Below, one piece after another: positions 58,857-64,000 of a stretch of DNA of 64,000 nucleotides. Both the position numbers and the translations under genes were made by a program. Within the stretch, counting starts at the first letter, position 1; every line of letters starts with the position of its first letter. The notes beneath the pieces are model-generated. The model was not told the DNA's origin and did not search any database. It saw only the letters and a list, made by a program, of their open reading frames with translations. The stretch is from Triticum aestivum (Eukaryota > Streptophyta > Magnoliopsida > Poales > Poaceae): assembly GCF_018294505.1 (NCBI RefSeq), contig NC_057800.1, positions 178,312,353-178,376,352 of the forward strand, in the 5' to 3' direction.

Positions 58857-59847
58857 GTGGGCTACTCCTGCGCTCCATTCGGTGGCCGCAACATCCCCTA
58901 TAGCCACTCCCTCCTGCGCTCCATTCGGTGGGCGTTGTTGAAATTTGGGGAGCGCACTCTCATGACTGTTGGCAGCGACGAGTTCACCGACGATGACTTC
59001 TTCCCCGACCTCGGCAACCTCTTCCTCAACGACATGGGCAACAACCTCAACGCCAACGGTGCTGCTCCCGTTGCATCATATGTGTTGATGTCCTTCCTGT
59101 TCAAAATCGTGGTAGAATTCATGTTTCTAGTCTGTGTCCTAGATTCGATCTGTTCATTTACTATGCTAATCCACATGATTAGTTTAATCTCTGTTATAGA
59201 CACCATGATTTATTTTGTGCTTATTCGGACTAAATCTCATAGTAACTTGCTCATAGATTCAACTGGCGGAACGTCCCCTACAGCCACTCCCGTTTCATGG
59301 ACGGCTTGGTCGATGCCTCCAAGGAGCCCTTCATCTACTGATATGAGTGCCCAATGCCATTTTGGGGCTCACCGGCGGACATCTTGCATCACCTCACGCA
59401 GGCGTGCGGCGATCAGTACTAGCCCTTGGCGAAGAATATCAAGTACGAGACGTGCTACCCGTTCACCGTGCCGGAGTCGCTAGAGAATCACCGCCGCCTG
59501 CTAGTCTCAGAGGAGGATGCAGCGTCTTCCTCTTGATCGTGGGCACCGGCGAGGCCCGCGCAGGCCGCCGCACCATCTCTTTAGTGTGCGTCAAGGGCGA
59601 CGCCACTGATGCTGACACTGACACGAGGCCGATGTATGGGTGCGTGATCACTATTACTACCCCTCGGAGGTATGTGGGTGGCGACACTGGCTACGTCAAG
59701 CTGACTTGGACTCTACCGAGCTGGGACCTTCCCGCCGATGTGGACATGGAAGACGCATGGTACGATTTGACCCCCAACAATGTGCATGGGGACTCCAACG
59801 AGGTTCACCTGGACATATGCATTACCAAGCTAAATGTTTATCATTAG
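58857..59847 (+). pseudogene. SINA-like E3 ubiquitin-ligase pseudogene
   Basis: Plant SINA-like proteins are RING/SIAH zinc-finger ubiquitin ligases. In one frame from about 59268 the text reads RNVPYSHSRFMDGLVDASKE, then ECPMPFWGSPADILHHL, then YPFTVPESLENHRRLLVSEE. This matches the end of the SIAH zinc finger (the GSPA-L-HL pattern) and the start of the sina domain. After a one-base loss near 59516 the frame continues as VFLLIVGTGEARAGRRTISL to the stop at 59845-59847. In-frame stops lie at 59339-59341 (TGA) and 59420-59422 (TAG). No RING is seen. A 58857-59090 piece (CAPFGGRNIPYSHS) repeats the RNVPYSHS motif and may be an upstream duplicate. A possible poly(A) signal is at about 59929. 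Confidence 0.65.
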
Positions 59848-59927
59848 TCTTCGCTCAATGTAATCCGCTGTCTAAGCATGTGGAAACTTCCATGCATGAT
59901 CTTGCTCTATTAGAGTGTCGTGCATGA

Positions 59928-59933
59928 ATAAAA
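59928..59933 (+). promoter_or_regulatory. Poly(A) signal AATAAA
   Basis: GAATAAAAG about 80 bases after the SINA-like stop codon, the right place for a plant near-upstream element. Confidence 0.4.
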
Positions 59934-59989
59934 GTGTATCCATTTATGGTTTAGTCTAGAATCTTCCATGTATGAATTTTTACTACAGT

Positions 59990-61255
59990 ACTGGTGAAAG
60001 ACTTATGATGAACCATTTCTTACATCTCCTCTGCCCCCTTCCAAGTCATCCGGATTTAATCCCTCCGTCTAGGTGTATAAGGGCATGGTTAATACTTAAA
60101 TAGTATAGCCAACTATTGACTATAAGAAAGTTCCATGTCATCTGTAGCCAACATGTATAACAATGGATACTCAAAAACTAATTCTTGAAGATCATTTCTT
60201 GCAAAGCACAATAAGTGTTATTTCTTCACAAGTTTTGGATGCAGGTTGAACAGTTGAACACTTTTGTTTGCAAAAGATACTTTTTTATCTATTTCACCCG
60301 GATGTTTGTGAGCTCTAGAGATAAAATAATATCCCAAGAAACCTATCGATACCCATTACACATGAGATGACCCCCACATCCTTTTTCAAAATAAACAACT
60401 CCCTGATCAATGCATTTCACTCTTTCGTGCAACGCACGGGCACCTTACTATAGATTAGTATGACCAAAAATTGAACTAACATTATATATAGTATGATAAA
60501 TGCTGATGCATGTCACCTAAAATTATATCATTGAAAACTATGTTCAAATACGAATCCAACGATATTATTTTTTTTGACATGCACTAACATTTTGTCAGTT
60601 AAATCTTCAGTCAAATTCAATGGGGGATAAACCACGACCGATGTAGTACTAGTGTAGAGGGCGGCGCTGCACATGAGTCTCACCCCGCTCGTGGCGCGGC
60701 AGCGAAGCCGTCATATCACAAAACCCAACCACTCCTAGTAATAAGTGGCCTGGTAAAATAAACGGACAAGCAACCATCACATCCCTCCGTCTTTTTTGCA
60801 TTTCATCTCTCTGCATTTACTTTCTCCGGTTCATCTCGCAAACTCGATCCCTAGCTACTACTCCTAGTATCCCTAGATACTACTCCTAGGGCCAGTTCTT
60901 TTGGCGGCTTAAAAAATAAGCCGTCTCTTCCCCAGCTTTTCCCATAAGACTAGTCACAGTGGAGAGTAACATTAAGGCGCCTCACTCATTTATTTGGGCT
61001 TCACAACTTGTTAGGCAAAAAATTCAATACAGGGTGTAGGAAGCGGTTTGGGAATTTGCAAGCCTTTCCGACTAGTGAGATACTCCATACAAAGTACGAC
61101 AGAGAAATAACCAAAGAGAAGGAAGCTAAATCTAAAAAATCGAACGAGCATTTTTGCATTGATTCGTTTCACAAGCTTGACTAGTGTTGTTTTTCTACTT
61201 TTACAAAAACCGCATCGTAATGTTAAAACGTGCATTTGCACGTACATAAGTAATA
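59990..61255. other. Intergenic region with MITE fragments
   Basis: No gene supported. Fragments noted: CCCTCCGTCTAGGTGTATAAG at 60061 (Stowaway-type end); GGGCATGGTTAATACT (60084) and GACTAGTCACAGTGGAGAG (60949), phrases typical of Tourist/Harbinger MITEs; and GTGCAACGCACGGGCACCTTACTA at 60427-60450, another relative of the 38514 terminus. Confidence 0.4.
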
Positions 61256-61261
61256 GTAGTA

Positions 61262-61347
61262 CTCCCTCTGTCTAGGTTTATAAAGTGTTCCTCCTTCTTG
61301 GTCACGGTGCACAAGCAAAGATGATTTATTCACGTGGACGAAGGGAG
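61262..61347. mobile_element. Stowaway MITE, 86 bases
   Basis: Inverted ends CTCCCTCTGTCTAGGT and CTCCCTTCGTCCACGT (minus strand), flanked by TA on both sides (61260-61261, 61348-61349), the Tc1/mariner target duplication. Confidence 0.85.
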
Positions 61348-61558
61348 TAGCACAGTCTGCAAGCATATAGAGAGAGAGACGTGTAGTGCGATAGTACATA
61401 GTAAAGTTTGTGCTATATGCACCTACTTACAAAATGCGTACGAATACACAAGGTCTCAAAACTTTCCCTCTTACATACTTAATTAAGGATGGTAATAATT
61501 CCCGAATGTTCGGGATTTATCATTTGCATCCCAAAACTAATGAGATCACCTAACGAAA

Positions 61559-62303
61559 CTAAATTATACTCCTACTAAAAGCCACGGCGCTCGCAAGAGC
61601 GCTTGCAGCGCGCCACGAGTGCCCTGGTGCGCGGCCGTTTCCAACGCACCGACACAACGCCTCTTCCTCAGCCTCGCAACTCGCGAGGTGCTGATTGGCG
61701 GCTTGCCGACGGGCGAGCGCAATCTCACTGGTGTGGTGATCCGGCGCCAACAGGTACTCCTCCTTGCTGCAAGCATGCACCCGGTCCATGTACCGCCAAG
61801 CGTAGATGAGGCGCTTGGGCCTGACTGCACTCAGGGCTTTGGCACGGGCGTCCTCCGCCACCCTCATGGCCCTTGCACGAGCCTTCTGCCAAAGAGCCAA
61901 TTGCCTGACTCTCTCGGACGCGACATAGACCTGCCAGGCAGCTTGCCCCGCGGCGCGCTTCTCTTCCTCAGCCTTCTTCTCCGTCTCTATTTTGGCTTTC
62001 TCTGCAGGCAGCAAAGCCTCCCACATGGCGACATCCATTTCTTTCCAAAGCTCCTCAAGGCTGGGGGGGGGGGGGCTCGGCGGGCGGCGCGGCGTTCTCC
62101 TCGTAGCTAGGAGCCGACGCAAACTCCGACGCGCGTGCTGGCGAGATTGGGAATGCCGACGCGTCCTCCTCGATGCGTCGCGGCAAGGAGTGGAACGCCG
62201 ACGCGTCCTCCTCGACTAGTGGCGGCGAGGAACGGAACGACGACGCATGACTGTCCAGGCGGTGCAACGAGGGGCGTCTAGGGCTTGGGAGGGGCGATGC
62301 CAT
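61559..62303 (-). CDS. Putative single-exon gene, coiled-coil protein, frame broken at a C13 run
   Basis: Start ATG at 62303-62301 (MASPLPSPRR), about 80 bases below a TATA box. The first 76 codons are Ser/Pro/Glu-rich with an internal repeat (EEDASAFHSLPRR, EEDASAFPISPAR). At a run of 13 C on the minus strand (62063-62075) the frame is lost. With 12 C it would continue directly into SLEELWKEMDVAMWEALL and a charged helix (KAKIETEKKAEEEKRAAGQ), then a Trp/Arg/Ala-rich C-terminus ending at 61559, about 248 residues in all. No known domain is recognised. The strong coding character on both sides of the run, the TATA box and the absence of transposon features suggest a real gene with a homopolymer error or slippage. 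A recent pseudogene is the alternative. Confidence 0.6.
62063..62075. repeat. G13/C13 homopolymer at the frame break
   Basis: Thirteen G on the plus strand. It is the only point at which the coding frame of the 61559-62303 gene is broken. A length of 12 restores frame. Confidence 0.9.
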
Positions 62304-62377
62304 GTTGGTCGATGTGAGAGGGAGGGGGAGGAGATAGCGATGAATGTGAGCGTTCTTCCGAATGTCGTGGGAGGCGC

Positions 62378-62389
62378 AGTATTTATAGT
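62378..62389 (-). promoter_or_regulatory. TATA box of the 61559-62303 gene
   Basis: Minus-strand CACTATAAATAC, a near-ideal plant TATA box, about 75-85 bases upstream of the ATG. Confidence 0.65.
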
Positions 62390-62574
62390 GAGCAATGGCA
62401 CACTTATGTAAGATATGGACTGAGTTGCACTAACTTAACTGTAGGTCCAGTTGCGTTGCTGACATGTGTGCCAGACCCCTGTTGGGCCCATATGTCAGTG
62501 ACCCAATGCACCTGCAGTTAAGTAATTGAAGCAGCGTCCCGGAAGATATGTTGCTTGATTAACGTAATAGCTAC

Positions 62575-62830
62575 TCCCATCACATGCTCAGATTTCAAGG
62601 TGCATTAATTCATTGCATGCGAGGATTATGATAAACTTGACCAATGCATGTACTTCATGCATGCATGCATTCCAATTAATGCATTGGTAAATACAATTCT
62701 TTGAGAAAAATGAGCGCATTAATTGAGTGCTTTTACAAACCATGAAAATTATTCCACCACTCATCATCTACCTTGGTTGGTGAGATTTTTGAATTGAGCC
62801 CTATAAACCGGAAAGGAGGTAGTATGTGGG
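62575..62830. repeat. Direct duplication, copy 1
   Basis: Shares with 63115-63440 the ordered phrases ATTTCAAGGTGCAYTAA, ATTGCATG, GCATTGGTAAA, TTGAGTRCTTTTACA, TATTCCACC, TTTTTGAATYGAGCCCT and GGAGGTAGTA. No gene inside. Confidence 0.7.
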
Positions 62831-63114
62831 CATATTTGTTGGAGTAAATTACGGGGGAGGGAAGGGGTGGAAATATTGTTGGTCACAACAGATTGGACGA
62901 GCGCGGGGGAGGAGAGTCATGCATGCAGATTTTTTTCCACATGGGGTGGAGTGGTGGGACCGCCGGAGGGAGAAGGAGAGTCTGGCAGGCATATTGTTTC
63001 CACACATGGAGAGGAAAATATTTGGAATTGAACTGGCTTCCTGCAGGTATGGGGAACGGTGTATAATAAGTCTCATCTTGCATGTCGGGCTAGGTATAGT
63101 CTCAAGTCAATAAA
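62831..63114. other. Spacer between the direct duplications
   Basis: A plus-strand open frame of up to 95 codons (62826-63113) is present but has no domain and no coding signal that I can support. Confidence 0.35.
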
Positions 63115-63440
63115 ACATACACTCCCCACACATGTTCATATTTCAAGGTGCACTAAATTATTGCATGTGATGATTAAGGTTGGCCATAATGGTGGTATCT
63201 TAGCCGGTATCATGCACACAGGAATAGCAAACATGCTGATGTGGCAAAGAATTAAAGAAGAGAGGGGGGTTAGAGTAACTAGTGTTCATGCATGCATTGG
63301 TAAACACATTTTTTGTGAAGAATGACAGCATTAGTTGAGTACTTTTACAGACTACAAAAACTATTCCACCGCCTCTATCTTGCTAAGAGTAGGTGAATTT
63401 TTTGAATCGAGCCCTTTAAACTAGAAGGGAGGTAGTAGTA
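63115..63440. repeat. Direct duplication, copy 2, with an insertion
   Basis: Diverged copy of 62575-62830. It carries about 90 extra bases (63180-63275) that resemble the filler of Tourist-type MITEs (GGTATCATGCACACAGG, GATGTGGCAAAGAATTAA). Confidence 0.7.
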
Positions 63441-64000
63441 CTCTAATAGCTCTTGTTGTGATGACAAGATAGGACATGGCACGCACCTGGACGGAGGAAC
63501 TAGTAGTCTGCATTATGCATTTAAGTTTTGTCTGAAGTCAATGTACCTCTACTTTGACCAAACTTATAGAAAAATGTATCAACATTCACAATGTCAAATC
63601 AATATTTTTATACTCATTATAAAAAGTAGTTCTTATACTCATTATAATCAGTATTGTAGATATTGATATTTTTAGTATAAATTTGGTCAAACACTTTGCA
63701 AACGGTTGACAGAAGTAAAAAAGGACCAGAGGGAGTATTATGCATGCTGAGTAGGAAAAAATTGCTCATTTATAGCCGGTCGAAGTCTCAAAGGGCGCGA
63801 CCGCGCGAGGGAGGCGAAGGTCGTGGGAGGCGCGACGGTTGACGGAATTCAGTGAAGTTACCCACGCGCCGGCATGGCGTGCGAACAGGCAGAAGCTATA
63901 CCGTCGGGCCTACGATATGGGTCTAGTAGACATGACATCTAGTGGGTCCCGCATAGTTCTCGAGAACTCTTTGGGGGCTTGCAGCCGTTTATCCACCGGG
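63441..64000. other. Right edge of window, no gene
   Basis: A Stowaway-like degenerate stretch at about 63525-63735 (CTTTGACCAAACTTATAG; ends CCAGAGGGAG then TA). After it is GC-rich sequence (63780-63900) without a supported frame. Confidence 0.45.

Overview
The window is nuclear DNA of a large-genome grass, almost certainly a Triticeae species (wheat or a close Aegilops/Triticum relative). The basis is the repeat content: a BARE-1/WIS/Angela-type copia element, a gypsy element whose LTR I recall as the wheat Fatima family, CACTA ends rich in subterminal repeats, and Stowaway-type MITEs. Family names come from memory of LTR sequences and were not searched. There is one sequencing gap (4647-4871). 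I found no prokaryotic genes, rRNA, CRISPR or convincing tRNA gene.

Layout. (1) 1-5628: one end of a minus-strand LTR retrotransposon with a 4.3-kb LTR, a tRNA-Met-type primer site and a first ORF of unknown function. (2) 5629-7103: AT-rich and minisatellite-like repeats. (3) 7104-13040: a decayed gypsy element with one LTR, plus-strand (antisense) accessory ORFs and a minus-strand protease remnant, cut off exactly where the next element begins. (4) 13041-57212: a 44-kb composite bounded by CACTA-like ends with multi-kilobase inverted arms. It carries an F-box/DUF295 pseudogene, a 3'-5' exonuclease gene fragment fused to the right arm, a second CACTA end with its decayed minus-strand gene, and two LTR retrotransposons nested with clean target-site duplications (28400-38416, TSD CCTAT; 44474-53065, TSD GAATG). 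It also holds several small DNA elements. I see no transposase for the outer CACTA. (5) 57213-64000: outside the composite, with more small DNA elements, a SINA-like E3 ligase pseudogene and one compact putative gene with a TATA box whose frame is broken at a C13 run. A diverged direct duplication closes the window.

How the parts relate. Nearly all coding signal belongs to mobile elements or to host-gene pieces inside or beside them. The nesting order, oldest to youngest as inferred, is: decayed gypsy element (7104), then the CACTA composite with captured host sequence, then the Angela-type and Fatima-like insertions. The Fatima-like LTRs differ at 11 of 486 positions. Its pol is on the minus strand, while a spliced-looking ORF set runs on the plus strand, and the decayed relative at 7104-13040 has the same arrangement. 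The only candidate for a functional host gene is the minus-strand gene at 61559-62303, and it needs a one-base correction in a homopolymer.
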